Below are positions 34,906-43,803 of a DNA stretch of 48,087 nucleotides, one piece after another. The notes below the pieces were generated by a model. The model searched no databases and was not told the DNA's origin. It saw only the letters and a program-made list of their open reading frames with translations. The translations under genes and the position numbers were made by a program. Source of the stretch: an uncultured Arenicella sp. Its GTDB lineage: Bacteria > Pseudomonadota > Gammaproteobacteria > Arenicellales > Arenicellaceae. Where the stretch lies: NCBI GenBank assembly GCA_947499305.1, contig CANMNN010000032.1:1-48087 (forward strand), read 5' to 3'. The stretch's first letter is position 1; each line of letters starts with the position of its first letter.

Positions 34906-37900
34906 TCAAAGCTCTGATTCTTCAGATTTTAAAGGCACACGCTTCAAAGGAGTAGCCTTTAAAAAGCCATCGGGCAACCTTAATTTTTTAACATAGCTCT
35001 GATGGCTTTCCTTAACCAAATCATTTTCTTCAAGTTGCTTATAGCTGACATCGAAATTATCCCAAAACTGCCTACTGTCACTGGCGTTTTTTAATGCCTT
35101 TTTGTACAAAGCTAGCGCGTCGCCCGAGTCACCATTCATAGAGCTATAGTGACCGAGCCGAATCAAGTTAAGCACGTTTCTTGGTGAGGTCTCTAGCGAT
35201 TCTCTTAACTGTTTAGCCTTAGCAATTTCTCCTTTTAACAATCGCTGCCAAAACAACTCAGATATCGCATCATCTTGCCCTTGAGTGGCAGACTTAACTA
35301 ACAAATCAATCGCTCTAGGCGTATCCTTTCCGCCACCTTTAGCGCTTAAATACATCATCGCTAGTTCGTATTGAGAATCTAAATCGCCTTGCCCGGCAGA
35401 CTCAGCGAACCATTTTCTCGCTTTGGCATAATCTTTGCCCGTTCCATCGCCGTAGTAATAACGCATCGCCAAGTTGTACTGCGCTATTTCGTTACCAAGC
35501 TTCGCTGACTTTGCGAACCATTGAAACGCCTTCTTGGCATTCTCTTTAACGCCGTCGCCGTCATAATAGGCAATAGCGAGGCTGTTTTGGGCCTCCGCAT
35601 GACCTTGCTCAGCCGCTTTTCTGAACCACTTATAGGCGACTATAGAGGCTTTCTGTACACCTTCACCATCGGTATACATATTCCCAAGTTTATGTTGCGC
35701 AGTTGCATAACCTTGCTTAGCCGATTTTTCAAACCACTCAGCGGCTTGCTCAAAATTTTGTTCGATGCCTTCTCCTGAATAATATCGAAAAGCCAAGTTA
35801 TACTGTCCAACCATATAACCAAGCTCAGCAGCGCGCTTGTAATAGCTGAAAGCCTTCTTTAAGTCTTTACGAACACCGTCGCCAGTTCCAAAGATTACAC
35901 CAAGCGAGTTTAACGAATACGTTTCATCTTGCTCGGCCCCTTTCTCGTACCACTGAATCGCTTTAGAAATATCTTTTTTAAAACCGGTTCCATATTGGTA
36001 CATGTTGCCGATTTCATAGTCTGCATCAGCATCGCCATTTTCTGAGGCCTTTAGGAACCATTTGTATGCTTCAGATGGGCTTTGAGCGACGCCTTCGCCA
36101 TCCAAATAGTTGTAGGCTAAATTAAGTTGAGCAACGCTATAACCCAGCTTCGACGATGCTCGGTAATACTCGTTAGCTCTGGCCTTATCAACGTCAACGC
36201 CATAGCCATTGAAGTATATTACGCCCAACAAGTTTACGGCTTTGGCATTGTTTTGCTCAATCGCCTTGTTCAACCAAACAATCGCTTTAGCGTAATCTTG
36301 TTCCACGCCTTCACCAAAATAGTAACGGCGTGCAATTTGATACTGCGCATCTAGGTCACCTTGCCTAGCCGACTTTTCAAATAAACTTGCAGCACGCTTT
36401 AGGTTTTTTTCTACTCCTTTACCATCCAAATATCGAAAAGCGAGATTATATTGAGCTATGTCGTAATCTTGGCCAGCTGCCTTCTCAAACCACTCGATTG
36501 AGGCGGGTATATTCTTTTCCACCACGCGACCTGTGTCATAGTAAATCGCCAGCTTGTTTTGCGAATATGCATCGCCGTTCGTCGCGGCTTTCTGGTACCA
36601 CTCGAAAGCCAGTTGATCATCTTTGTCCACTCCGTCACCAGTTTGATACATATGCCCAAGCTTTGACTGCGCGTTATCATCACCGTTTTCAGCAGCCCGT
36701 ATAAACCAAGCTCGTGCTAAAGAAAGGTCTTTGCTAACGCCTTCTCCTAGATAATAGGAGTACCCAAGATTAGTTTGGGCCGAGGCAAATCCCTGTTCCG
36801 CTATTTCGCGATACATTTTGACAGCCTTCACTTGGTCTTGCGCTACTCCATCGCCGTCAAGGTACATTCGAGCTAGAGCATTTATTGCGTAGTGATTGCC
36901 TGAATCTGCTGACTTTGAGTACCATTCAAAGGCCGATACCTTATCAACCTCAAGCCCTAGGCCATTTAAGTACATTTTACCAAGCATAAACTGCGCATCG
37001 CCGTAGCCCTGCTCTGCAGACTTTAGGTACCAGCGAAATGCTTCTTCATAATCTCGCTCTACGGGAACCCCGAGGTAGTAACTATCAGCGATATTATATT
37101 GCGCAATATCATCACCTTGCTCAGCGGCCTTTAAATACCATTCATAGGCCTTTTCAGCATTTTTTTCTACGCCGAGGCCATCGGCATATAAGGTTCCAAG
37201 GTTATTTTGCGCATAGACATTCCCTTGCTCTGCGGCTTTTTTATACCAGAGGTAGGCCTTCTCAAAATCTTTCGAAACACCGAGCCCTTTTGAATAACTG
37301 TAGGCTACCCCAAACTGCCCCTTTGAATAGTTATTTTCAGCGGCCTTTAAGTACCACTCATATTTTTTGCTTTGACTCTCTCCATAGCCAATGCCTTTTC
37401 CATACATGTAGCCAATTTTATACTGAGCAGCCGAGTAGTTTTGGGCCGCCGATTTTTCGAACCACTCTATTGCTGTATCGAGATTCAGCTCAACACCATA
37501 ACCATGTTGATAAGATACCCCTAAATTGTATTCGGCAACGTTATACCCTTGTTCTGCAGCCTTCGAAAACCATAGAAACGATTGCTCATGGTCTTGCTCA
37601 ACTCCTTCGCCAAATGAGTATGCTGCACCCAAAGCCGATTGAGCTTTGGCATAACCAGCATTAGCCGCACGTTGATAGAGCTTAGCCGCCTTTGTGTAAT
37701 TTTGCTCTACGCCATCGCCACCGTAATAATGACTTGCCAAGTAGGTCAGATGTTCTACGCTGAGATCTTCGGATCTACTCTGAACTCTCGTGAGCAGGTC
37801 AAACGAATGTTGATCGTACTGACCTTTTTCAATGTAAAGAGCCAGCAGCGCATCTTCAGCGGCTATTGAGTGCTCACCGTCTTGGTGATTATCAATATAT

Positions 37901-38307
37901 AGCTGATATCTCTCAATTGCTTTGTCTGTATTCTTATCTAAATACCTATCAGCTAAATAAGTATTAGCGAGCAAAAAACCATTTTCGCTACTGCTGTAGA
38001 CCGCTAGAACCTTATGCTCGTTTGTTACGTCATTCGACTTATTCGCACTGAACGCTAGGGCACCAAGAAAACCAATGCTCAGCATGAGCTTTAGACTCGA
38101 GAATGTACGCAAGGAGGTCAGAGAAAAAACAATGGCGAGCAATAACAAGCCTGGTATTACAACAACCGCCAAGCTTTCTAATACATGATTAGTGATTTGT
38201 TTAAATGAAAACTGAAAATTGTATTCAGCGAGCACGCTCGAAAGTGGGCTAAATTCAACGATTAAGCACAGTAGTGCTAACAAGTTTAAAATTCCGATGG
38301 TACGCAT
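34906..38307 (-). CDS. Membrane-anchored protein with 23 Sel1-like repeats
   Basis: The 1133-residue product starts with two or three hydrophobic spans (about residues 5-25, 45-65, 73-88). A helical lead region follows. Then come 23 Sel1-like repeats of exactly 36 residues each, from Leu190 to about residue 1017, with the consensus LGxxYxxGxGVxKDxxKAxxWYxKAAEQGxxxAQxN. The last 115 residues contain a further TPR-like pair (ALYKKALKNASDSRQFWDNF). Sel1 arrays form a superhelix that binds partner proteins, so this is probably a periplasmic scaffold. The start is the ATG at 38307, with AAGGA 6 bp upstream; the GTG at 38310 would be too close. No enzyme domain is visible. Confidence 0.9.
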   Translation of the reverse strand: MRTIGILNLLALLCLIVEFSPLSSVLAEYNFQFSFKQITNHVLESLAVVVIPGLLLLAIVFSLTSLRTFSSLKLMLSIGFLGALAFSANKSNDVTNEHKVLAVYSSSENGFLLANTYLADRYLDKNTDKAIERYQLYIDNHQDGEHSIAAEDALLALYIEKGQYDQHSFDLLTRVQSRSEDLSVEHLTYLASHYYGGDGVEQNYTKAAKLYQRAANAGYAKAQSALGAAYSFGEGVEQDHEQSFLWFSKAAEQGYNVAEYNLGVSYQHGYGVELNLDTAIEWFEKSAAQNYSAAQYKIGYMYGKGIGYGESQSKKYEWYLKAAENNYSKGQFGVAYSYSKGLGVSKDFEKAYLWYKKAAEQGNVYAQNNLGTLYADGLGVEKNAEKAYEWYLKAAEQGDDIAQYNIADSYYLGVPVERDYEEAFRWYLKSAEQGYGDAQFMLGKMYLNGLGLEVDKVSAFEWYSKSADSGNHYAINALARMYLDGDGVAQDQVKAVKMYREIAEQGFASAQTNLGYSYYLGEGVSKDLSLARAWFIRAAENGDDNAQSKLGHMYQTGDGVDKDDQLAFEWYQKAATNGDAYSQNKLAIYYDTGRVVEKNIPASIEWFEKAAGQDYDIAQYNLAFRYLDGKGVEKNLKRAASLFEKSARQGDLDAQYQIARRYYFGEGVEQDYAKAIVWLNKAIEQNNAKAVNLLGVIYFNGYGVDVDKARANEYYRASSKLGYSVAQLNLAYNYLDGEGVAQSPSEAYKWFLKASENGDADADYEIGNMYQYGTGFKKDISKAIQWYEKGAEQDETYSLNSLGVIFGTGDGVRKDLKKAFSYYKRAAELGYMVGQYNLAFRYYSGEGIEQNFEQAAEWFEKSAKQGYATAQHKLGNMYTDGEGVQKASIVAYKWFRKAAEQGHAEAQNSLAIAYYDGDGVKENAKKAFQWFAKSAKLGNEIAQYNLAMRYYYGDGTGKDYAKARKWFAESAGQGDLDSQYELAMMYLSAKGGGKDTPRAIDLLVKSATQGQDDAISELFWQRLLKGEIAKAKQLRESLETSPRNVLNLIRLGHYSSMNGDSGDALALYKKALKNASDSRQFWDNFDVSYKQLEENDLVKESHQSYVKKLRLPDGFLKATPLKRVPLKSEESEL

Positions 38308-38402
38308 CACTTATCCTTAAGATAGAAGAGTTTTTCTAGGCTGATAATACATCCCCTAAAGAAAGAGGTATAGTGCGCGCACAACACTCTCGGACCGAAC
38401 AG

Positions 38403-38951
38403 CTAACGCGGGAAGTTTTGTTTCATCGCTAAGCCGAATTGTTTGTGTGCTTTTTTGGGGTCAAGCAGAACCTGTATTGAGCTGGTGAAGTCTTTCTTGA
38501 TCTCAACCAATGGCGCTTTCATTAAAACGTTCTCAGATTGATCTTTATATGACAACCGCTTAACCGCACCATAAGCATAAACTAAATCATCTAATGGTCG
38601 GCGCTCGAAATTTCGGTAGCTATCGAGCCTCCAATTTTCGGTATCAACTACTTCAGCATTTGGGAAAAACCAACGACCTTGATCAATACACGAAGACAGC
38701 TGCACTAATACACCATGGCGTCTATTAAAGAAATCAGGGTCCGCAGTGCACGATGGATCTAACTCACAAAGATGTACTGCCTCACTCAAACAATCTAGGC
38801 ATGTGGAAGACCAAACACGTAGTTCGCCAAAATAGTGCTGTAATCGCATTCGCTCATGAAAACGATAGCCAAAGTAAGCAACCATGATGGGAATCAACAA
38901 GGCTACTAATTGATTTAGGGTCGTCGGCAAAAGCGACAATAGATCATTCAT
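38403..38951 (-). CDS. Unknown protein with N-terminal membrane anchor
   Basis: The 182-residue protein has one N-terminal membrane span (LNQLVALLIPIMVAYFGYRF) followed by a soluble cytoplasmic or periplasmic domain. That domain contains a cysteine-rich stretch (STCLDCLSEAVHLCELDPSC, about residues 49-68) that could form disulfides or bind metal. The rest (RWFFPNAEVVDTENWRLDSYRNFERRPLDDLVYAYGAVKRL) resembles no family I can name. The ATG at 38951 has no clear ribosome site. It precedes the Sel1-repeat gene by 95 bp on the same strand. Confidence 0.65.
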   Translation of the reverse strand: MNDLLSLLPTTLNQLVALLIPIMVAYFGYRFHERMRLQHYFGELRVWSSTCLDCLSEAVHLCELDPSCTADPDFFNRRHGVLVQLSSCIDQGRWFFPNAEVVDTENWRLDSYRNFERRPLDDLVYAYGAVKRLSYKDQSENVLMKAPLVEIKKDFTSSIQVLLDPKKAHKQFGLAMKQNFPR

Positions 38952-39276
38952 TTTGGTCGAATCAGATAAGTGGATAGGTTTAAGTAGTTTGATTCAATTT
39001 ATAGATTTGTCAAACCACAGCACTCGCCTAATTTACTATCTAAGTACTTATCGACAAGATTTAGTCATGCACCTGCGAATCAAATTGCCTCACTACATAG
39101 AGCTAGCGTTTCGTGTGCAACCAAAGTAAAAAACGATGCATAGCGACACGGATTTCAAAAGTTCAATATTATCGCCCTTCTCTGAAACCGCAATAGAAAC
39201 CGTCTAAGAGAGGGTTTCTATTGCACGGTGGAATTATTGCGAATTAGGTGCGTGAGAAGACCAGAGCCATAGAACG
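38952..39276. other. 325-bp intergenic region with an inverted repeat
   Basis: This is the region between the SnoaL-like gene (ends 39277) and the unknown anchored protein. It contains one clear inverted repeat at 39190-39224 and otherwise no visible gene. Confidence 0.5.
39190..39224. repeat. Perfect 12-bp inverted repeat
   Basis: GCAATAGAAACC (39190-39201) and GGTTTCTATTGC (39213-39224) flank an 11-base loop, about 50 bp downstream of the SnoaL-like gene stop. No T tract follows on the minus strand, so it is only a weak terminator candidate. Confidence 0.5.
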
Positions 39277-39795
39277 CTAAGGATTTTGCTTTGCGTGGTA
39301 AGCCTTAGAGACCGCAAAACTATCTTCAAACCAGTTCCAGCTTCTCACTTTCCCATTTTCGACATGCACTCTTACAGCCCAGCTGAACACACCTGTTTCA
39401 ACGCCGGAGTTATTGGCTACGGCGTTCATCGTGCCCATAAATACGGCTTGATCAGCGTTGGCAAAACTGTAATCGGTGGACCACTCAGTAGTACTCAATC
39501 CTTTGCCAAATGCTGGCATAAAGGTATTGAAAACTGCCTTTTTACCTTGCCAGTTACCAATCCAAGGCAAAGATTTGTCACCCTCGTTATGCCATACAAA
39601 ATCATCGGCCATTAGCTTTTTTAGTGTGGCGGCATCACCCGAACCTGCCGCATTCAAAAAAGCCTGCGCGGTCTTCAAGGTCATTGCGGCCGTTACGCTA
39701 TTCGATTTTTCTTCTGGCTCTTGAGCTCTGGTTTGCGATGAAAAAAACGTTATAACGACGAGTACAATGACAAAAATGCTATTTAACTTGTTCAT
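39277..39795 (-). CDS. Secreted SnoaL/NTF2-like protein
   Basis: This 172-residue protein has a signal peptide (MNKLNSIFVIVLVVITFFSSQTRAQ, cut near TRA-Q). A SnoaL/NTF2-like cone fold follows: TAQAFLNAAGSGDAATLKKLMADDFVWHNEGDKSLPWIGNWQGKKAVFNTFMPAF, ending RVHVENGKVRSWNWFEDSF. Members of the fold bind small hydrophobic molecules or act as isomerases. GAGGA lies 8 bp ahead of the ATG at 39795. It ends the minus-strand unit starting with the siderophore-interacting gene, 28 bp after the two-domain lipoprotein. Confidence 0.83.
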   Translation of the reverse strand: MNKLNSIFVIVLVVITFFSSQTRAQEPEEKSNSVTAAMTLKTAQAFLNAAGSGDAATLKKLMADDFVWHNEGDKSLPWIGNWQGKKAVFNTFMPAFGKGLSTTEWSTDYSFANADQAVFMGTMNAVANNSGVETGVFSWAVRVHVENGKVRSWNWFEDSFAVSKAYHAKQNP

Positions 39796-39823
39796 AGAAT
39801 TATTCCTCTAGGTTAATATGAAA

Positions 39824-40696
39824 TTAGTGCTTAAATTGAAATTTTCCATTTTCATTTTTCCACTCAGAGCGCTCCGGTATATTTTGTATTACGTCCCAGT
39901 GTTCGACAATTTGTCGGTTCTCTAAACGAAACAGGTCGTAGTAAGCAACGTGGTCCCCTGTGCCGAACTTTCCTTCTGAAATAAGTAAAACAAAATTACC
40001 TTTTCCGAGCACCTTATGAACTTTGTCGTATTGCATTACGAGCCCGTTGTCTGCAAAGTACTTTAAGGCCGCCGCCAAGCCGTCCAAACCATCAGCAACT
40101 TGTGAATTGTGTTGCAGATACTTTTGCGGGTTTACAAGTGTGGCTAGATTATCCATCTTTCCAGCGAGCAGAACTTCGTTCGCAAACTGCTCCACTACTT
40201 GTTTATTTATCGCTGTCTTATCCAAGTCAGTAAGACCTCTTTCACCATCCAATTGAGTTCGACCGCTTGGATTTGGTGGCGTAATTGGAGCTAAATTATC
40301 CCAATGTTCAACAATTAAGCCGTTCTCAAAACGAAACACATCGAAGCCTACTTTTGGACCAAAGAAATCATAGTTAGTATGGGTAACGACGTAGTCTCCA
40401 TCTTCAAAAGCTCTGATTACATCGGCCTTAAACCCTTGGGCCGGAGCATTGGTCATTACCGCACCAAAACCTGCTAAGCCATCAGCAACAGCCAAATTAT
40501 GCTGTATATATTTTTGCGAATTGATATAGCCAATAGCTTGTTTGTCGCCTGTATTAAAACTATCAAGTAGCGCAAGCACTTTCTCCTTATTTGACAGACC
40601 TGACTCAGAAACGATGCTGGTATTGCTAACGTTTTGGCAACCGGCCAAGACAAGTAATGACATTGATAGAGTTATAAGTAGTGTGTGTTTTTTCAT
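39824..40696 (-). CDS. Lipoprotein with two tandem SnoaL-like domains
   Basis: A lipobox (LVLAGC, lipidated Cys20) leads a 290-residue periplasmic protein. Two SnoaL-like domains follow from an internal duplication at an offset of about 130 residues. The first has QKYIQHNLAVADGL (62-75) and VEHWDN (from 129). The second has QKYLQHNSQVADGL (191-204) and VEHWDV (from 264). The conserved YIQHN and EHWD motifs match the 'predicted SnoaL-like aldol-condensation' group of proteins. The substrate is unknown. GGAG sits 6 bp before the ATG at 40696. It lies between doxX and the second SnoaL-like gene. Confidence 0.85.
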   Translation of the reverse strand: MKKHTLLITLSMSLLVLAGCQNVSNTSIVSESGLSNKEKVLALLDSFNTGDKQAIGYINSQKYIQHNLAVADGLAGFGAVMTNAPAQGFKADVIRAFEDGDYVVTHTNYDFFGPKVGFDVFRFENGLIVEHWDNLAPITPPNPSGRTQLDGERGLTDLDKTAINKQVVEQFANEVLLAGKMDNLATLVNPQKYLQHNSQVADGLDGLAAALKYFADNGLVMQYDKVHKVLGKGNFVLLISEGKFGTGDHVAYYDLFRLENRQIVEHWDVIQNIPERSEWKNENGKFQFKH

Positions 40697-40796
40697 AAGG
40701 TTCTCCGATTAAAAATAGAGTGTGGAAATTTGGTACAGGATGAGCTGAGCCCCAGCCGATATACGACACGGGTGGCGCTCATATCGCAAACAAGCA

Positions 40797-41180
40797 TCAA
40801 GACTTTTTTAGATAATTTTGAACCGACCAGACTCCAGCTCCATATGTACTCACATAGAGAAATATGAAGCAAAACAATGTTGCAACTTCTCCGCCATTTG
40901 CGATCGGAAAGATTGATTGGCTTGCATGTGCCATCCAATAGGCTACCGCCATGGTTCCACTGCAAATAAATGCAGAAAAACGAGTGAAAAGCCCTATCAT
41001 CACGAGCAAGCCACCGAGCAACTCAATTACCCCAGCGCTTACGATCAACGGATTTAAGTCATACGTGAATTCAACAGGGAAGTTAAAAAGTTTCTGGCTA
41101 CCGTGAACTAAAAACAAGAAGCCCGTAACGATGCGAAGTAGCGCGTAGCTAATATCCTGATATGTTGATGAAAGTCTCAT
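40797..41180 (-). CDS. DoxX family membrane protein
   Basis: The protein has 127 residues and four membrane spans. The DoxX pattern is visible in ALLRIVTGFLFLVHGSQKLF near the N-terminus and VIELLGGLLVMIGLFTRFSAFICSGTMAVAYWMAHA in the middle. The GSQKLF loop and the central ELLGG are typical. DoxX proteins sit in the inner membrane and often accompany redox or detoxification genes. The ATG at 41180 has GAGAAG 9 bp upstream. It lies 65 bp after the siderophore-interacting gene in the same direction. Confidence 0.92.
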   Translation of the reverse strand: MRLSSTYQDISYALLRIVTGFLFLVHGSQKLFNFPVEFTYDLNPLIVSAGVIELLGGLLVMIGLFTRFSAFICSGTMAVAYWMAHASQSIFPIANGGEVATLFCFIFLYVSTYGAGVWSVQNYLKKS

Positions 41181-41245
41181 TGTTTATTGCTTCTCCGAGG
41201 TTTATTAAGTGGGTTAATTTGCTAACACGCGATGATGTAATAGGC

Positions 41246-42040
41246 TCAAGCGGACTTCTTTTTGAACTGTTGATGCTCGGGTTCAATGAGGCCTATTTTC
41301 CAATACCCAGAAATATAGCTATCACTTTTAACGACGCCTTTGTCCTCAAGAAGTATTTTTTTCAAGGATTTAATTGTATTGCTTTCTCCGGCCACACATA
41401 CCTGCACTCTCCCCCCCGGCCAGTCGATGGCTTTTACAAAACGCTCCTGTGCGAAAGATTGCTGTAAACTATCGGCGTGAACCAGCCAGTGAATACCGAT
41501 ACCTATTGGTGACTCAATTTCTTGCTGATCGAGTAGTGAGGGGACTTCTATAATAGCCACACCGCGGGCGTCGGCGGGCATCGCTTCTAAAGTTGCGGCC
41601 ACCATTGGCAAGGCTGAAAGGTCGGCCGCAAGAAAATACCACGGAGCGTTAAAGTGTGTGACCTTTGCTAGGCTCGGCCCCATAAAACCCAAAAATGATC
41701 CCACCCTTGCTGACTCAGCCCAACGAGACCCAGGACCTGAAGCACCATGGCTAACAAAATCGATATCGACTTCTTTTTGTTCTCCTCGTGCGTAACGAAC
41801 CGTATAAGTTCTAACCGGAAAAGCACCCTTCTCTTGCAAGCGCGCGCTAAAGTCATCAAAACTAGTGTCCACTTCAGGGAGTATAAGTTTGCAGTTACCA
41901 CCTTCGTGTTGTCTTCCGACTGAGCTCAAGCTGTCACCACTGAGCGTCACTCGAATCATGTTTGGAGTGATACGGACTACATTCTTCACTATGAGAATTT
42001 TTTTTTTCGCGCTTGGTTGACGCGATGATATTTTTAACAA
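41246..42040 (-). CDS. Siderophore-interacting FAD-binding protein
   Basis: The SIP family reduces ferric siderophores using FAD and NAD(P)H in the cytoplasm. The FAD motif RTYTVR and the following GASGPGSRWAESARVGSFLGFMGPS loop are present. The NAD-side segment includes VQVCVAGESNTIKSLKKIL, and the C-terminal SGYWKIG is typical. About 264 residues is standard. The frame begins with a TTG at 42040, which has no well-placed ribosome site. The ATG at 42047 (GAGGG 9 bp upstream) is in another frame and stops after an A10 tract (41998-42007 on the plus strand); one extra A would join it to this frame. So the start is uncertain. Confidence 0.88.
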   Translation of the reverse strand: MLKISSRQPSAKKKILIVKNVVRITPNMIRVTLSGDSLSSVGRQHEGGNCKLILPEVDTSFDDFSARLQEKGAFPVRTYTVRYARGEQKEVDIDFVSHGASGPGSRWAESARVGSFLGFMGPSLAKVTHFNAPWYFLAADLSALPMVAATLEAMPADARGVAIIEVPSLLDQQEIESPIGIGIHWLVHADSLQQSFAQERFVKAIDWPGGRVQVCVAGESNTIKSLKKILLEDKGVVKSDSYISGYWKIGLIEPEHQQFKKKSA

Positions 42041-42109
42041 GTTTCATATGACTCAACCCTCAGAACAGTCTTTGGCACTTTAGTACCTGCTTATGAATCC
42101 GGCCTATGC

Positions 42110-42124
42110 CCTCACAGTGTGAGG
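42110..42124. promoter_or_regulatory. Candidate LysR-type operator between the divergent genes
   Basis: CCTCACAGTGTGAGG is a perfect odd palindrome with 7-bp arms. It lies between the siderophore-interacting gene and lysR, where LysR-type regulators usually bind. Confidence 0.5.
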
Positions 42125-42255
42125 CTCACGATGGACCCGTCAGAGCTAGGAGCGAAAAATACACCCATAGCTCAATCGAGAAAGATAGGTTAGCACCCAT
42201 CCTAAAAGATGATAATATGGACTTATCTACAAATATAATTCGATATTTTAGAATA

Positions 42256-43161
42256 ATGAATAAGGACTTAAACGCCATTTCTATTTTTGTAGCCGTGGCA
42301 GAAACCGGCGGGTTTAGCAAAGCCGCGAAGAGGTTAGGGCTTACCAACTCAGTGATTAGCCATCACATATCCAAACTCGAAGAAAAGCTCGAAGTGACCT
42401 TGTTTTATCGCTCAACCCGCAAAGTATCGTTAAGCGATCAGGGTCGAGACTTCTACTCAGCTGTTGCTGAGCCGCTAGCGACAATAGAAAATGCCTTAGC
42501 CGATCTAGTCGCTAATAAAATCAGCCCCACGGGCACGTTAAACATCGCTATGCCCGCCTTCATGCCTGAGCCCAAAATTGAAAAGCTTCTATGGCAATTT
42601 GCAGCTCAGCATGCTGGCATAAACTTAGACCTTAGCTACTCGGACCATCGTCAGGAGTTAATTGATAATGGTTTCGATCTCGCGTTTAGGCTTGGTTCTC
42701 TAGAGTCGTCCAGCATCAAAGCACGAAAACTGGCTGATATTAAATTGAAGCTAGTTGGCGCTCCCAATCTCTTTCAAATCTCGGCACCTCGAGAACTCGA
42801 AAAATGCCGGTTTGTGCAGCTTAAGCAACTCTCCGATACCCTGCACTTGTCTCAACGAGACAAATCAACAACGGTCAATATCAACGAAGGAGGAATCCGA
42901 GTTGACAACATCTACGCCGCTCGTGAAGCCGCGATAGAGGGCCATGGTCTGACAATACTACCGTTAGGCATGTGCCAATCTGCTATTGGCGCCAATAAAC
43001 TCGTCGACATTTTGCCAGAATGGAAACTCAACACGATTCCTCTTTATGCTGTTTGGCACAACACAGCGAGACGTAACAGCCTAATTCGCAAACTTTTATC
43101 ATTCATTGAGTCGGGCATGAGTAACGACACCCAGCCTAATTCTGAATCGGAACATCATTAG
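42256..43161 (+). CDS. LysR-family transcriptional regulator
   Basis: The N-terminal winged helix (ISIFVAVAETGGFSKAAKRLGLTNSVISHHISKLEEKLEVTLFYRSTRKVSLSDQG) is a full LysR DNA-binding domain. The effector domain follows from about residue 90 (GTLNIAMPAFMPEPKIEKLLWQF, DLAFRLGSLESSSIKARKLADI). It is 302 residues from the ATG at 42256. The frame is open to 42106 and an ATG at 42216 exists, but family N-termini favour 42256; none has a clear ribosome site. It is divergent from the siderophore-interacting/DoxX/SnoaL unit and probably controls it. DUF1304 follows 51 bp later. Confidence 0.92.
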   Translation: MNKDLNAISIFVAVAETGGFSKAAKRLGLTNSVISHHISKLEEKLEVTLFYRSTRKVSLSDQGRDFYSAVAEPLATIENALADLVANKISPTGTLNIAMPAFMPEPKIEKLLWQFAAQHAGINLDLSYSDHRQELIDNGFDLAFRLGSLESSSIKARKLADIKLKLVGAPNLFQISAPRELEKCRFVQLKQLSDTLHLSQRDKSTTVNINEGGIRVDNIYAAREAAIEGHGLTILPLGMCQSAIGANKLVDILPEWKLNTIPLYAVWHNTARRNSLIRKLLSFIESGMSNDTQPNSESEHH

Positions 43162-43212
43162 TCAAGGTAACAGCACGATGCTAAACTGCTCGAATAAACC
43201 TGAGATCACACT

Positions 43213-43578
43213 ATGAAGATTATCGCCGTACTCCTTACCCTATTTGTTGCAGTCAGCCATATTGGCATTTTGATTCTTGAGATGTTTTTCTGGAACCATC
43301 CTGTCGGGCAACGAATTTTCTCAATGACCCCAGAGGTAGCTGCGGCGAGTGAAGTACTGGCAATGAATCAAGGCTTATACAATGGTTTCTTGGCTGCTGG
43401 GCTATTTTGGGGTTTATTGAAGAATAAGTTGGACATAATCGTCTTCTTCCTATGCTGCGTAATAGTCGCTGGCATTTTCGGCGCAGCTACTGCCAAATTC
43501 ACGATCCTATTTACACAAGGGCTGCCTGCTCTACTCTCTCTTATCGCCGTGCTAGTTAGCCGAGAAAAATTCTCTTGA
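43213..43578 (+). CDS. DUF1304 family membrane protein
   Basis: The protein has 121 residues and four predicted spans. DUF1304 is recognisable from ILEMFFWNHPVGQRIF, NQGLYNGFLAAGLFWG and FGAATAKFTILFTQGLPALLSLIAVLV. The biochemical role of the family is unknown; it often accompanies LysR regulators. The ATG at 43213 lies 51 bp after the lysR stop, so the two are probably co-transcribed. Confidence 0.92.
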   Translation: MKIIAVLLTLFVAVSHIGILILEMFFWNHPVGQRIFSMTPEVAAASEVLAMNQGLYNGFLAAGLFWGLLKNKLDIIVFFLCCVIVAGIFGAATAKFTILFTQGLPALLSLIAVLVSREKFS

Positions 43579-43803
43579 TGCAAGTTTTAGGCCTGATTCA
43601 GTAGCTAGCTCCCGCTCAATACAGTCGAGTACCCATTCAAATTTTATTGGCAGTTGCTTTTTATTCAAGCTAAATAAATTTTCAAGAAAGCACAATCACA
43701 CCAAGAAACCGGTGCTGGGAGGTATAGAGGCAAGACTCGTGTAAAAGATCACAAAATGCGGAGATTGGTTTACTATTGCGCTCTGATTTAGGCAGCAATA
43801 TTA

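Noticed and set aside
37038..37664. Plus-strand 208-residue frame inside the Sel1 gene
   Set aside because: Long open frames antisense to regular repeats are expected; its His/Arg/Ser-rich composition is typical of a shadow.
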